In this document: one piece after another, positions 9,126 through 18,772 of the stretch | How positions within the stretch are numbered: the stretch's first letter is position 1 | Layout: each line of letters starts with the position of its first letter | Assembly: GCF_000971335.1 (NCBI RefSeq) | Contig: NZ_JZJL01000004.1 | Location: 1 to 64,000, forward strand | Length of the DNA stretch: 64,000 nt | Source of the DNA: Chromobacterium vaccinii | Lineage (GTDB): Bacteria; Pseudomonadota; Gammaproteobacteria; Burkholderiales; Chromobacteriaceae | Direction of reading: 5' to 3' | Position numbers and translations under genes: made by a program | The notes under the pieces: generated by a model | The model's database searches: none | The model's input: the letters and a program-made list of their open reading frames with translations, nothing else | What the model was told of the DNA's origin: nothing

Positions 9126-10496
9126 ATGAGCGACATCAGGTTGAAGCAGCAGTTGACGCTGGGTATCGGCTTGCTGATGGTGGCGATGGCGGCCGCGCTG
9201 TATCTCGCCCTGGCGCAGCTGCACCGCCTGCAGGGCGCCGCCGACGATCTGGCCGGCGGCCAGGCGGCCCGGATCGGCCAATTGGCGCTGGCCGGCCAGG
9301 CCCAGCAGGCATCGCAATTGCTGGTGCGGCAGCTGGGCGGCCTGCTGCCCGAGGCCGCGCTGGCGGCGCAGCGCGCGGCGCAGCCTCCGCTGGACAATGC
9401 GCTGGACGGCGTGACCGGGCGTCTCAACAGCCTGTCGGCGCATGCTTCTGCCGATGCCAAGGCCCGGTTGGACGCGGCCCGCAATCTCGACGGCCCGCTG
9501 CGCAACCAGATCGCCGCCTACCGCCAGTTGCTGGCGGGAGGAAAGACGGAGGAGGCGAGCGGCTACCTGTCGACCACGCTGTGGCCGGCGGCGCTCAAGT
9601 ATCAGGACGCCATCGCCCAGTACGCCCGTTTCGAAGGCGAGCAGGCGGCGAACGCCGCGCCCGAGGACGGCGCCGTTTCCGCCGGGATGATAAGCAATGA
9701 GCTGATCAGCATGGGCGCCGCGCTGCTGTTGTTGGCCGCCGCGCTGGCCTGGCTGTTGCGCCGCGCGCTGGACCGCCAGTTCGGCGGCGATCCGCAATTG
9801 CTGGCCGCCGTGCTGCGCGAGCTGGCCGACGGCGAGGTGCGGACCGAGTTCCAGGTGCGGCTGGGCGATCGGAGCAGCCTGCTCGCCTGTCTGGCCGAGG
9901 TGGTCGCGCATGCCCGGGAAAACCTGAGGGTGCGCAACGCGCTGGATGTCTGCACCACCAATGTGATGATCGCCGACGACAGCCATCAGGTGGTGTACGC
10001 GAACCGCGCGGTGCTGGACATGTTCCAGCAGGCGGAGTCCGATATCCGCCAGGAATTGCCGCAGTTTTCCGCCCGGGCCATTCTGGGCAGCAATATCGAC
10101 GATTTCCATCGCAATCCCTCGTATCAGCGCGGCATGCTGCAGCAGCTGGGCGGCACCCATCGAGGCACCATCAGGGTGGGCGGGCGCACCTTCAGTCTGG
10201 TGCTGACGCCTATCCGCGATGGCCAGAACCGCAAATTGGGCTCGGTGGTGGAATGGCTGGACACCACCCGGGAACTGGAGCTGAAGGCCGCAGAGGAGGC
10301 CCGCCTCGCGGCCGACCGGCGCGCGGCCGCGGAGAACGCCCGCATCCGCAGCGCGCTGGATGTGTGCACCACCAATGTGATGATCGCGGATGAGGACCAC
10401 TGCATCATCTATACCAACCAGTCGGTGCTGAAAATGTTCCAGCAGGCGGAGGCCGACATCCGTCGCGACATCCCCGTTTCTCGGTTGCCGGCTTGA
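9126..10496 (+). CDS. Methyl-accepting chemotaxis protein, N-terminal fragment (frameshifted)
   Basis: This 456-codon frame is the front part of a chemoreceptor. It holds a first membrane segment (about residues 12-30), a periplasmic helical region, a second membrane segment (about 193-211, [17 protein letters not shown]), a short linker, one full PAS-like unit (from about 273) and the start of a second. It ends abruptly at a TGA. The in-frame sequence departs from the repeat pattern just after DIRRDIP, where four Cs (10472-10475) stand in place of the five needed to encode PRFS as in the sister units. The next frame continues the protein exactly, so one base has been lost, or one C was miscalled. 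Confidence 0.88.
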   Translation: MSDIRLKQQLTLGIGLLMVAMAAALYLALAQLHRLQGAADDLAGGQAARIGQLALAGQAQQASQLLVRQLGGLLPEAALAAQRAAQPPLDNALDGVTGRLNSLSAHASADAKARLDAARNLDGPLRNQIAAYRQLLAGGKTEEASGYLSTTLWPAALKYQDAIAQYARFEGEQAANAAPEDGAVSAGMISNELISMGAALLLLAAALAWLLRRALDRQFGGDPQLLAAVLRELADGEVRTEFQVRLGDRSSLLACLAEVVAHARENLRVRNALDVCTTNVMIADDSHQVVYANRAVLDMFQQAESDIRQELPQFSARAILGSNIDDFHRNPSYQRGMLQQLGGTHRGTIRVGGRTFSLVLTPIRDGQNRKLGSVVEWLDTTRELELKAAEEARLAADRRAAAENARIRSALDVCTTNVMIADEDHCIIYTNQSVLKMFQQAEADIRRDIPVSRLPA

Positions 10497-11520
10497 TCGG
10501 CAGCAATATCGATGACTTCCACAAGAACCCGTCGTACCAGCGGGGCCTGCTGCAGCAGGTGAGGGAGACGCACCGCTCATCCATCGCCGTCGGCGGGCGC
10601 ACCTTCGGCCTGATCCTGACGCCCATCATCGGTCCTAGGGGAGAGCGCCTGGGGGATGTGGTGGAATGGCAGGACAATACCGAAATGCTCAGGTTGAAGC
10701 GCGAGGCGGATCTGCGCGCAGACAAGGAAAGCAAGCTGGCGGCGGAGAACGCCCGCATCCGCAGCGCGCTGGACGTCTGCACCACCAATGTGATGATCGC
10801 GGACGAGACTCATCACATCATCTACGCTAATCAGGCGGTGCTGAGAATGTTCCAGCAGGCGGAAGCCGACATCCGGCGCGAAATTCCCCGCTTCTCGGCC
10901 GCCGGGCTACTGGGCGGCAAGATAGATGAATTCCACAAGAATCCATCTTACCAGCATGGCGTGTTGCAGCAGGTCAGAAGCACGCACCGCTCATCCATCG
11001 TGGTCGGCGGACGGACTTTCAGCCTGATTCTGTCGCCCATCGTCAATGCCGAGGGCGAGCGGCTGGGCGCGGTGGTTGAGTGGCAGGACAATACCGAGAC
11101 GCTGCGGCTGCAAGAGGAAGCCGACGCCAAGGCCGTCGAGGTCGCCCGCGTTGCCGGCGAGAACGCGCGCATCCGCAGCGCGCTTGACAACTGCACCACC
11201 AATGTGATGATCGCCGACAACGAGCGCAAGATCATCTACATGAACCACAGCGTGACCGACATGCTGAGCGGGGTGGAGTCGGACTTGCGCAAGGCGCTGC
11301 CCAATTTCGACGTGCGCCGGCTGATAGGCGCCAGCATCGACGAATTCCACAAGAGCCCGGCCCATCAGCGCGAGCTGCTGGCCAATTTGCGCTCCACCTA
11401 TCGTACGGAAATCCAGGTTGCGGGCCGGACCTTCTCCCTGGTGGCCAATCCGGTGTTCGACGCCGACGGCGAACGCCTGGGATCGGTGGTGGAATGGAAG
11501 GACCGCACCGCCGAAGTGGA
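9942..11520 (+). repeat. Four tandem 414-nt PAS-like coding repeats in the chemoreceptor gene
   Basis: The landmark encoding the start of CTTNVMIAD recurs, anchored on the preceding Leu-Asp codons, at 9942, 10356, 10769 and 11183. Spacings are 414, 413 and 414 nt, so the unit is 138 codons and unit 2 is one base short. Each unit encodes a MIAD...YANxxV...FQQAExDIR...NPSYQ(R/H)G...VGGRTF core typical of PAS domains in receptors. DNA identity between units is high enough for recombination to change their number. The last unit is the most divergent. Confidence 0.9.
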
Positions 11521-12754
11521 GATCGAGCGCGAGGTGTCGGAGATCGTCAGGGCCGCGTCGGCGGGCGAGTTCGGCAAGCGGATCGCATCGGAAGGCAAGC
11601 AGGGCTTCTTCCGCTTGCTGGGCGAGGGCATCAACCAGTTGCTGGATGTCACCAGCCGCGGCTTGAACGATATCGCCAACGTGCTGGGCGCGCTGGCGGG
11701 CGGCGATCTGACCAAGACCATCAGCTCCGATTACGATGGCCTGTTCGGCCAGCTGAAGACGGACAGCAATGCCACGGTCGAGCGTTTGCTGGAGATCGTC
11801 ACCAATATCAAGGACTCCACCGACGCGATCAACACCGCGGCCAAGGAAATCGCCGCCGGCAACTCCAACCTGTCCAACCGCACCGAGCAGCAGGCGGCCA
11901 GCCTGGAGGAAACCGCGTCCAGCATGGAAGAGATCACCAGCACCGTCAAACAGAACGCCGAGAACGCCAAGAAGGCCAACTCTCTCGCCACCGGCGCATC
12001 CGACATCGCCGCGCGCGGCGGCAAGGTGGTCGGCGATGTGGTGTCGACGATGAACGAGATCAACGAGAGCGCGAAGAAGATCGTCGATATCATCAGCGTG
12101 ATCGACGGCATCGCGTTCCAGACCAATATCCTGGCGCTGAACGCCGCGGTGGAGGCCGCGCGGGCCGGCGAGCAGGGCCGCGGCTTCGCGGTGGTGGCGA
12201 GCGAGGTGCGGAACCTGGCCCAGCGTTCCGCGGCCGCGGCCAAGGAGATCAAGTCGCTGATCGGCAACTCGGTGGACAAGGTGGAGTCCGGCAGCCGGCT
12301 GGTGGACGAAGCCGGCCGCACGATGAACGAGATCGTGGTGTCGATCCGTCGCGTCGCCGACATCATGAGCGATATTTCGGCGGCGTCGATGGAGCAGAGC
12401 TCCGGCATCGAGCAAGTCAACCTCGCTGTCACCCAGATGGACGAGAACACCCAGAAAAACGCGGCGCTGGTCGAGCAGGCGGCGGCGGCGGCGGAGTCGC
12501 TGGAGGAGCAGGCCCGTTATCTGTCCGGCGCGGTGGCGGTGTTCAAGCTGGAAGACAAGCCATTGCCCGGCAGGTCGCCTGCCGCGGCCAGGCCGGCTTC
12601 GCGCCCGGCGGGCGGGGCCCTGCCGCAGATTGGCTTGGCCGGCGCGCTGGAGCGCAAGGCAAGCCAGCATTCCGGCCACTACCAGATCAAGCCCAAGGCG
12701 ATTGAGCCCATCCAGCCGCAAAAAGACGGCGAAGACGGCTGGGAGGAGTTCTGA
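10493..12754 (+). CDS. Methyl-accepting chemotaxis protein, C-terminal fragment (frameshifted)
   Basis: The rear part of the same chemoreceptor. It begins inside PAS-like unit 2 ([17 protein letters not shown]) and carries units 3 and 4, a HAMP-like region (about 11520-11765) and a complete MCP signalling domain with the hairpin tip [20 protein letters not shown]. Gln/Glu-rich methylation helices flank the tip. The last five residues are GWEEF, which fits the xWxxF peptide that tethers CheR and CheB in enterics; cheR follows directly. The TTG at 10493 is only the first possible start in this frame and has no ribosome site. Restoring one C joins both fragments into a receptor of about 1,209 aa. 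Confidence 0.88.
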   Translation: MIGSNIDDFHKNPSYQRGLLQQVRETHRSSIAVGGRTFGLILTPIIGPRGERLGDVVEWQDNTEMLRLKREADLRADKESKLAAENARIRSALDVCTTNVMIADETHHIIYANQAVLRMFQQAEADIRREIPRFSAAGLLGGKIDEFHKNPSYQHGVLQQVRSTHRSSIVVGGRTFSLILSPIVNAEGERLGAVVEWQDNTETLRLQEEADAKAVEVARVAGENARIRSALDNCTTNVMIADNERKIIYMNHSVTDMLSGVESDLRKALPNFDVRRLIGASIDEFHKSPAHQRELLANLRSTYRTEIQVAGRTFSLVANPVFDADGERLGSVVEWKDRTAEVEIEREVSEIVRAASAGEFGKRIASEGKQGFFRLLGEGINQLLDVTSRGLNDIANVLGALAGGDLTKTISSDYDGLFGQLKTDSNATVERLLEIVTNIKDSTDAINTAAKEIAAGNSNLSNRTEQQAASLEETASSMEEITSTVKQNAENAKKANSLATGASDIAARGGKVVGDVVSTMNEINESAKKIVDIISVIDGIAFQTNILALNAAVEAARAGEQGRGFAVVASEVRNLAQRSAAAAKEIKSLIGNSVDKVESGSRLVDEAGRTMNEIVVSIRRVADIMSDISAASMEQSSGIEQVNLAVTQMDENTQKNAALVEQAAAAAESLEEQARYLSGAVAVFKLEDKPLPGRSPAAARPASRPAGGALPQIGLAGALERKASQHSGHYQIKPKAIEPIQPQKDGEDGWEEF

Positions 12755-12822
12755 GGACTTGAAGACTGGCTGAATATGGGATGCGTAGCCGCCGGAATGG
12801 CGACTGCGCGGGGGGACGCGGC

Positions 12823-13677
12823 ATGGCCGACGAAACGGAACTCAAGTTCACCCGCAACGACTTCAAGCGGGTTCGCGAGATGATCTATCAGAGGGTAGGC
12901 ATTTCGCTCAGCGATTCCAAAACCCATATGGCGTACGCCCGGCTGTCCAAGCGGGTGCGCTCGCGCGGGCTGCGCAGCTTTTCCGACTACCTGGACTTGC
13001 TGCAGCACGGTGAGGAAAGCGACGAGTGGCAAGGCTTCATCAATGCGCTGACCACCAATCTGACCTCGTTCTTCCGCGAGTCCCATCATTTCGATATTTT
13101 GCGCGAGCACGCTAGAGCGCGCCGGAGAGCAGGAGAAACGTTTCGGGTATGGAGCGCGGCGTCGTCCACCGGGGAGGAGCCGTACTCGATCGCCATCACC
13201 TTGCTCGAGCTGTGGCGAGAGGCCGGCGGCGGGGCCTTTCAGCTGCTGGCGTCCGATATCGATACCAATGTGTTGCAGCAGGCGGCGCATGGCGTCTATG
13301 CCAGAGAGCGGGCCGAGAAGGTGTCCGGCGCCCAGCTCCAGCGATATTTCGACAAGGGCGTGGGCCGCAACGAAGGCATGATTAGGCTCAAGCGGCAGGT
13401 GAGGGAGGCGGTGTCCTTCTTCCAGTTCAACCTGGTGGCGCCAAGCTGGCCGGACATCGGCCGCTTCGACGCGATCTTCTGCCGCAATGTGATGATCTAT
13501 TTCGACAAGCCCACCCAGGTCGGCATCCTGAACCGGATGGCCGCCTGTCTGCGGCCGGATGGTTTGCTGATGCTCGGGCATTCGGAAAACATCACGCACC
13601 TGACCGACGCCTACGCCGGCTGCGGCAGAACCACCTATCGGCTGGCGCACTCTGGCGCAGGGGAGGAGGGCGGATGA
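12823..13677 (+). CDS. cheR: Chemotaxis protein methyltransferase CheR
   Basis: About 284 aa from the preferred start. CheR methylates glutamates on receptors using S-adenosylmethionine. It has the small helical N-terminal domain ([16 protein letters not shown]) and the SAM-binding domain ([25 protein letters not shown]). The stretch [14 protein letters not shown] resembles the E. coli CheR beta-subdomain that docks on the receptor C-terminal pentapeptide, which fits the GWEEF end of the neighbouring receptor. The ATG beginning MADETELKF has GGGGGA six bases upstream; a 14-codon longer form starts at 12781. It overlaps cheB by four bases (ATGA). Confidence 0.95.
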   Translation: MADETELKFTRNDFKRVREMIYQRVGISLSDSKTHMAYARLSKRVRSRGLRSFSDYLDLLQHGEESDEWQGFINALTTNLTSFFRESHHFDILREHARARRRAGETFRVWSAASSTGEEPYSIAITLLELWREAGGGAFQLLASDIDTNVLQQAAHGVYARERAEKVSGAQLQRYFDKGVGRNEGMIRLKRQVREAVSFFQFNLVAPSWPDIGRFDAIFCRNVMIYFDKPTQVGILNRMAACLRPDGLLMLGHSENITHLTDAYAGCGRTTYRLAHSGAGEEGG

Positions 13678-14750
13678 GCGCGGCGGGCAGGAGGATACGG
13701 GTGGTGGTGGTGGACGATTCGGCGCTGGTGCGCAGTCTGCTGACCGCCATCGTCAACGAGGCGCCGGACATGGAGGTGGTGGCGACGGCGGCCGACCCCA
13801 TCATCGCCCGGGAGAAAATACGGGAAACCAATCCCGACGTGGTGACGCTGGATGTGGAAATGCCGAGGATGGACGGGCTGGAGTTCCTGCGCCGCCTGAT
13901 GCGGCTGAGGCCGACGCCGGTGCTGATGATCTCGTCCTTTACCGACGCGGGATCGGAAACCACGCTCGCGGCGCTTGAGATCGGCGCCGTCGACTTCATC
14001 CATAAACCGGCCAACGACATCGCGCGGCATATGCAGGAATACGCGGAGGATATACGGGAAAAGCTCAGAGGCGCAGCCGAGGCCAGATTGCGGCAGCCGC
14101 GGCGTTTCCGCCAGCCGCTGTCGTCCCGGCCGCTGGCCGTCGCCGCGCAGCTGAGAAAGGACGTGCTGGTATTCGTCGGCGCCTCCACCGGCGGCACGGA
14201 GGCGATCAAGGACTTTCTGATGGGCATGCCGGCTGATGGACCGCCCATTTTGATCGTTCAGCATATGCCCGAGCACTTTACTTTCACTTTCGCGATGCGG
14301 CTGGACCGGCTGTGCCCGATACGGGTTAAGGAGGCGGAGGATGGAGAAGCGGTGAAGCCGGGGGTCGCCTACATCGCGCCTGGCCATTCCCATATGCGGG
14401 TGGCGCCGGCCGCTGGAGGCGGCTATCGGATCGCGCTGGATCAGGGGGAGAAAGTCAACCGTCATCGCCCGGCGGTAGACCCTCTGTTCGATTCCGCCGC
14501 CCGCGTCCTGGGCAAGAGCGCGATCGGCGTGATCCTCACCGGCATGGGCAAGGATGGGGCGGAAGGATTGTTGCGGATGCGCCATGCCGGGGCCATCACC
14601 TTCGGCCAGGACGAGGCCAGCTGCGTGGTGTACGGCATGCCGCGGGAGGCGTTCAAAATCGGCGCGGTGATGCATGTCCTGCCATTGAGCAAACTGGCGG
14701 AAACGGTGGTTTGCTGCCTGCAGGGCCAAGCCGAAAGGGCGATTACATGA
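13674..14750 (+). CDS. cheB: Chemotaxis glutamate methylesterase CheB
   Basis: A 358 aa protein with a receiver domain (Asp60 in [13 protein letters not shown]) and a methylesterase domain. The catalytic triad is visible as Ser171 ([10 protein letters not shown]), His197 (IVQHMPEHF) and Asp294 (GMGKDGAEG). Phosphorylation by CheA activates removal of receptor methyl groups, opposing CheR. It is translationally coupled at both ends: its ATG overlaps the cheR stop, and its stop overlaps the cheD start. Confidence 0.96.
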   Translation: MSAAGRRIRVVVVDDSALVRSLLTAIVNEAPDMEVVATAADPIIAREKIRETNPDVVTLDVEMPRMDGLEFLRRLMRLRPTPVLMISSFTDAGSETTLAALEIGAVDFIHKPANDIARHMQEYAEDIREKLRGAAEARLRQPRRFRQPLSSRPLAVAAQLRKDVLVFVGASTGGTEAIKDFLMGMPADGPPILIVQHMPEHFTFTFAMRLDRLCPIRVKEAEDGEAVKPGVAYIAPGHSHMRVAPAAGGGYRIALDQGEKVNRHRPAVDPLFDSAARVLGKSAIGVILTGMGKDGAEGLLRMRHAGAITFGQDEASCVVYGMPREAFKIGAVMHVLPLSKLAETVVCCLQGQAERAIT

Positions 14751-15358
14751 GTCATGCCGATGCGATGAACAGCAACAGCCATCAGTACTACGACAAGCAC
14801 TTCCAGATCATGGCGGTCAAGGTGTTTCCCGGCGAGTTCCACGCCACCAACCAGCCCAGGCTCCTGATGACGCTGCTGGGCTCCTGCGTGTCGGTATGCC
14901 TGAGCGACCGCATTTCCGGCGTGGCCGGCATGAATCACTTCCTGTTGCCCGAGGGCTCGCTGGACCTGGGGTCAGGCGCGTCCGCCGCCCGGTTCGGCGT
15001 CAACGCGATGGAGTTGCTGATCACCGACATGCAGAAGCTGGGCGCGATGCGCAACCGGCTGGAGGCCAAGATCTTCGGAGCTGGCAATGTGCTGGATGGC
15101 ATGACGGTAGTCCGGGTGGGGGAGCGCAACAGCAATTTCATCCGCAGCTATCTAGCCAACGAGCAGATTCCCGTTCTGGCCGAGGATTTGCTGGGCGAGT
15201 GCGCGCGCAAGGTGTATTTCTTCACGGAGACGGGCAAGGTGCTGATCAAGAAGCTGAAGCGCACCAGCACGGCGATCAAGCAAGAGCAACCGTACCGCGG
15301 CCGCATCGTGGATCAGAACGAGGGCGCCAGGACCGGCGATATCGATTTGTTCATCTGA
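14747..15358 (+). CDS. cheD: Chemoreceptor glutamine deamidase CheD
   Basis: About 203 aa. CheD deamidates receptor glutamines to glutamates. The catalytic Cys lies in [14 protein letters not shown] and the His in MNHFLLP; the KIFGAGNV segment is also typical. The ATG overlaps the cheB TGA, so the gene is coupled to it; a non-ATG start 12 codons upstream is open but unlikely. It is the last gene of the cluster, followed by a strong hairpin. The order cheR-cheB-cheD differs from the more common cheR-cheD-cheB. Confidence 0.94.
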   Translation: MSHADAMNSNSHQYYDKHFQIMAVKVFPGEFHATNQPRLLMTLLGSCVSVCLSDRISGVAGMNHFLLPEGSLDLGSGASAARFGVNAMELLITDMQKLGAMRNRLEAKIFGAGNVLDGMTVVRVGERNSNFIRSYLANEQIPVLAEDLLGECARKVYFFTETGKVLIKKLKRTSTAIKQEQPYRGRIVDQNEGARTGDIDLFI

Positions 15359-15384
15359 ACCGGCGAACAGGCCCGTAATGAACA

Positions 15385-15412
15385 AGGCGGCCGGAAGGCC
15401 GCCTCTGGTTTT
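15385..15412 (+). terminator. Intrinsic terminator after cheD
   Basis: An 8-bp perfect stem AGGCGGCC/GGCCGCCT closes on a GGAA tetraloop and is followed by CTGGTTTT. It lies between the converging cheD and fdxA genes and ends the chemotaxis transcript. Confidence 0.75.
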
Positions 15413-15426
15413 GACCGGGAAGCTGG

Positions 15427-15750
15427 CTAGCGCTCCAGGTGGGGCAGCTTGTCCTTCACGTCGGCCCAGTCCGCGTGGTCGGGCAGCGGATCGATGCGCT
15501 CGACGATGCTCGGCCAGCTCTTGGCCAGCTCCGCGTTGAGCGCGATGAACCCTTCCTGGCCCTTGGGCACGTCGTCCTCCGCGTAAATGGCATTGACGGG
15601 ACATTCGGGCACGCACAGCGAGCAGTCTATGCATTCGTCCGGGTCTATCGCCAGGAAGTTGGGACCTTCGCGGAAGCAGTCGACCGGGCAGACTTCCACG
15701 CAGTCGGTGTATTTGCATTTGATACAGGCATCGGTTACAACGTACGTCAT
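15427..15750 (-). CDS. fdxA: Ferredoxin FdxA, 7Fe-8S type
   Basis: A 107 aa two-cluster ferredoxin for cytoplasmic electron transfer. The N-terminal cysteines Cys9, Cys17, Cys21 and Cys25 fit a 3Fe-4S site with the extra Cys for the second cluster. [12 protein letters not shown] supplies the 4Fe-4S cluster. The long C-terminal tail (residues 58-107) after the clusters is usual for the Azotobacter-type FdxA found in betaproteobacteria. It is monocistronic and converges on the chemotaxis cluster. Confidence 0.95.
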   Translation of the reverse strand: MTYVVTDACIKCKYTDCVEVCPVDCFREGPNFLAIDPDECIDCSLCVPECPVNAIYAEDDVPKGQEGFIALNAELAKSWPSIVERIDPLPDHADWADVKDKLPHLER

Positions 15751-15841
15751 TCGCGTACCCTCAGTTTAAGACTGGATCGTGATTCGGGATAATCGTTATT
15801 TTAGCGATAAATTTCCTTTCTGACGCTCCGGCAAATCCCTC

Positions 15842-16741
15842 ATGATGTCCAATGTAATCTATCGGGGCCGTTTCGCCCCCAGTCCAACAGGCCTGCTGCA
15901 CGCGGGCTCGCTCAGCACCGCCGTCGGCAGCTACCTGGAAGCGCGCAGCCGCGGCGGCCAGTGGCTGCTGCGCATGGAGGACCTGGATCCGCCGCGCGAG
16001 GTGCCGGGCGCGGCCGACGACATCCTGCGCACGCTGGAAGCTTTCGGCTTTGAATGGGACAGGGAGGTGGTCTACCAGAGCCGCCGTCATGATTTGTACC
16101 GGGCCGCGCTGGAGCAGTTGGCCGCCTCCGGCCATGCCTACGCCTGCTGCTGCACCCGCAAGGAGATCGCCGCGCACGCCCGGCGCGGCTTGGATGGCTA
16201 CGTTTATCCGGGCACCTGCCGGCAGGGCTGTCCCGATGGCCGCGCGGGCCGGGCCTGGCGCTTGGCCGTAGCCGAGGGGGAGCGGGGGGTGGGGGACAGG
16301 CTGCAGGGCGCGTACCGGCAGGACTTGGCGCGCGACATAGGCGACTTTGTGCTGCTGCGCGCCGACGGCTTCTGGGCTTATCAGCTCGCGGTGGTGGTGG
16401 ACGATGCCGATCAGGGCGTCACCGACATCGTCCGCGGCGCCGATCTGCTGGTGTCCACACCGCGCCAGCTGGCGGTTTACGACGCGCTTGGCCGGCCCGC
16501 GCCCGGTTATTGCCACCTGCCGGTGCTGACCAACGCAGCCGGCGAGAAATTGTCCAAGCAGACGCTGGCGCCGGCGATATCGGCCCGCGACGCCGCGCGG
16601 CAGCTGAGCGCGGCGCTTGAGCTGCTGGGCCATTGCCCGCCGGCGGGTTGCGAGAGCCTGGACGAGCTGTGGCGCTGGGCGGTGGCGAATTGGTCATTGA
16701 GCCGCGTGCCGGCCGGTCCCTTGCAACTCCCTCATTCCTGA
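15842..16741 (+). CDS. gluQ: Glutamyl-Q tRNA(Asp) synthetase
   Basis: A 299 aa truncated glutamyl-tRNA synthetase paralogue that attaches glutamate to queuosine in the tRNA-Asp anticodon. It has the class I start RFAPSPTGLLHAGSL (HIGH-like HAGS) and the second signature KLSKQTLAPA. The zinc-site cysteines CCCTRKE and GTCRQGC are present. It stops before any anticodon-binding domain, as GluQ-RS does. Two adjacent ATGs begin the frame and either may serve. In many proteobacteria it follows dksA, which is not here. Confidence 0.93.
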   Translation: MMSNVIYRGRFAPSPTGLLHAGSLSTAVGSYLEARSRGGQWLLRMEDLDPPREVPGAADDILRTLEAFGFEWDREVVYQSRRHDLYRAALEQLAASGHAYACCCTRKEIAAHARRGLDGYVYPGTCRQGCPDGRAGRAWRLAVAEGERGVGDRLQGAYRQDLARDIGDFVLLRADGFWAYQLAVVVDDADQGVTDIVRGADLLVSTPRQLAVYDALGRPAPGYCHLPVLTNAAGEKLSKQTLAPAISARDAARQLSAALELLGHCPPAGCESLDELWRWAVANWSLSRVPAGPLQLPHS

Positions 16742-17023
16742 CGACTTTTCATTTGAATGGCATAAGCATCTGTCTGCTAACGGTTTTTGTTGAAAAAATC
16801 GTCAATGCGACATGTTTTTACGTCAAAACTGTGTTTTAATGCGCCCTTTTTTTGGCGCGGCGGCAGGCCGCACCCGGCTGCGGCGCAGCCGAGCGTTCCA
16901 GCTTCGGCTATCTTGAAGCCATGGCCATAGGCCTGCCGATGCGGTTTTGACCTTTTCCGCATGTCTGACGCCGGGTGCGACTACCCCGGCGCGCGATGCT
17001 TTCGTTCCCACGGAGAGTCAGGT
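16742..17023 (+). promoter_or_regulatory. Leader region of the amino-acid permease gene
   Basis: About 280 bp. The first 100 bp are AT-rich and probably hold the promoter. The next part is GC-rich with several short inverted repeats (for example around CGGCTGCGGCGCAGCCG) that could fold in the RNA. I do not recognise a known riboswitch. Confidence 0.35.
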
Positions 17024-18355
17024 TTGAACGAAAACAGTTCCACTCAAAAGAAGGGCTCGCTCGGAGTCTGGATGTGCACCGCCCTGGTGGTGGGCAATAT
17101 GATAGGCTCCGGCGTTTTCCTGCTGCCGGCCTCGTTGGCGCCGTTCGGCGGCGTGTCGATGTTGGGCTGGCTGCTGACCTCCTGCGGCGCCATCTGCCTG
17201 GCGCTGGTGTTCGCCCGCCTGTCCGCCATCCTGCCGCGCGAAGGCGGGCCGTACGCCTACATCCACGCGGGCTTCGGCGATTTCGCCGGCTTCTGGATCG
17301 CCTGGGGCTACTGGATCGCGCTATGGGCCGGCAACGCCGCGCTGGCGGTGGCGGCCACCAGCTATATGCAGGTGTTTTTCCCGGCATTGGGGCACAACGA
17401 GCCGCTGGCCGGCGCGGTCGCCATCGGCCTGATCTGGATCGTCACCTGGATCAACAGCCGCGGCGCGCGCAGCTCCGGCGTTGTGGCGGTGGTGACCACG
17501 CTGCTGAAGCTGCTGCCGCTGGCTGCGGTTACCTTCATCGGTTTCTTCCATTTCCAGCCGGATAATCTCGCATTCAACCCGCACAACAAGCCCTTGCTGT
17601 CCTCGTTGTCCGCCACCATGGCGCTGACATTGTGGGCCTTCCTCGGCCTGGAGTCGGCGTCGGTGCCGGCCGGCGACGTGGTGGAGCCGGAGAAGACCAT
17701 TCCGCGCGCCACCGTGATCGGCACCCTGCTGGCCACCGTGCTCTACATCCTGTCCACGGTGTCGCTGATGGGCCTGATGCCGGCCGATGTGCTGGCCGCC
17801 TCGCAGGCGCCGTTCGCCGACGCGGCCAAGCTGATGTGGGGCGACTGGGGCTACTGGCTGGTGGGCTTCGGCGCAGTGGTGTCCTGCTTCGGCGCGCTCA
17901 ACGGCTGGAGCCTGATGCAGGCGCACGTGCCGGCGGCCGCGGCCAAGGATGGCCTGTTTCCCCGCCGCTTCGACCAGCGCAACGCGGCCGGCGTGCCCAT
18001 CTTCGGCCTGGTGCTGTCCAGCGCGCTGGTCACCATCCTGATGGCGATGAAGTACGCCGGCGGTGACAGCGGGGTGAAGATCTTCGAATTCATCATCCTG
18101 CTGGCCACCGCCACCACGCTGCTGCCGTATGCGTTCTGTTCGATGGCGCTGATCGCCATCATGCTGATGCGCGGCAAGGAGTTCGCGCCCAAGGATTACG
18201 TCGCCCCCGGCTTCTTCGCCGGCATCGGCTTCGTCTACTCGCTGTGGGCGCTGTACGGCTCCGGCGCCGACATTGTGATGTGGGGCATGCTGCTGTTGCT
18301 GATGGGCCTGCCCATCTATGTCTGGCAGTTGAAGGAGCGGTTTGCCGCAGATTGA
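17024..18355 (+). CDS. APC-family amino-acid permease, AdiC/CadB-like
   Basis: About 443 aa with roughly 12 membrane segments. It belongs to the amino acid-polyamine-organocation family: the first helix carries GNMIGSGVFLLPASL, the substrate-binding bend of this family. Its layout and length match basic amino acid/polyamine antiporters (AdiC, PotE, CadB), but no decarboxylase gene is adjacent, so arginine/agmatine exchange is only a guess. I favour the TTG start (LNENSSTQ) because CGGAGAG lies eight bases upstream. An ATG at 16961 would add 21 residues that do not look like permease sequence. Confidence 0.82.
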   Translation: MNENSSTQKKGSLGVWMCTALVVGNMIGSGVFLLPASLAPFGGVSMLGWLLTSCGAICLALVFARLSAILPREGGPYAYIHAGFGDFAGFWIAWGYWIALWAGNAALAVAATSYMQVFFPALGHNEPLAGAVAIGLIWIVTWINSRGARSSGVVAVVTTLLKLLPLAAVTFIGFFHFQPDNLAFNPHNKPLLSSLSATMALTLWAFLGLESASVPAGDVVEPEKTIPRATVIGTLLATVLYILSTVSLMGLMPADVLAASQAPFADAAKLMWGDWGYWLVGFGAVVSCFGALNGWSLMQAHVPAAAAKDGLFPRRFDQRNAAGVPIFGLVLSSALVTILMAMKYAGGDSGVKIFEFIILLATATTLLPYAFCSMALIAIMLMRGKEFAPKDYVAPGFFAGIGFVYSLWALYGSGADIVMWGMLLLLMGLPIYVWQLKERFAAD

Positions 18356-18373
18356 CCGGCGTGCCGATCAGTG

Positions 18374-18404
18374 AAAAAGCGCAGCGCGACAGCCTGCGCT
18401 TTTT
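18374..18404 (+). terminator. Intrinsic terminator after the permease gene
   Basis: An 11-bp stem AAAAAGCGCAG/CTGCGCTTTTT with a nine-base loop and a T-rich 3' side. It is nearly symmetric and could act on both strands. Confidence 0.8.
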
Positions 18405-18534
18405 CGTTTTCGAACCATTTTGATGCATGAAAATGAGCGGTTTTTTTCCTTGAAAAACATTTATTCAGACTGTTTGATATAGAAATAATATTGGCTTGCC
18501 AAGCCCCGGATATTGACACCATAATCGCCGGGTC

Positions 18535-18611
18535 ATACAGGAGAGAGCGGCTTTTCGGCCGCCGCCGAAGGCGCAAGCGCACCCGCAATCGCTCAGGCAA
18601 AAGGACTGTAT
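18535..18611 (+). ncRNA. Glycine riboswitch, aptamer 1
   Basis: The first aptamer of a tandem glycine riboswitch. ATACAG pairs with CTGTAT to close P1. Conserved blocks are present in order: GGAGAG, then a GC-rich arm, CGAAGGCGCAAGC, and CTCAGGCAAAAGGAC. It lies upstream of gcvT, the usual place for this RNA, where glycine binding raises expression of the cleavage operon. Confidence 0.93.
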
Positions 18612-18641
18612 CATCGGGCCGGCGGCAGCCGGTTCGCGCAA

Positions 18642-18722
18642 TCTGGAGAGCGGCGCCCGCGCGGCGTCCACCGAAGGGGCTAACGGCTTATCCGGCCGGA
18701 AAATCTCAGGTGCAGGGACAGA
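18642..18722 (+). ncRNA. Glycine riboswitch, aptamer 2
   Basis: The second aptamer follows after a short linker of about 30 nt. TCTG pairs with CAGA for P1. It shows GGAGAG, CACCGAAGGGGCTAACG and CTCAGGTGCAGGGAC. Two aptamers in series with a short linker are the classic arrangement. Only about 50 nt separate P1 from the gcvT start and no terminator hairpin with a T run lies there, so control of translation initiation or readthrough is more likely than a classical terminator switch. Confidence 0.93.
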
Positions 18723-18772
18723 GGGGTGTGGTTGATAGAGGATATCCACACTTTGCTCGAAGGAACCGCGCC

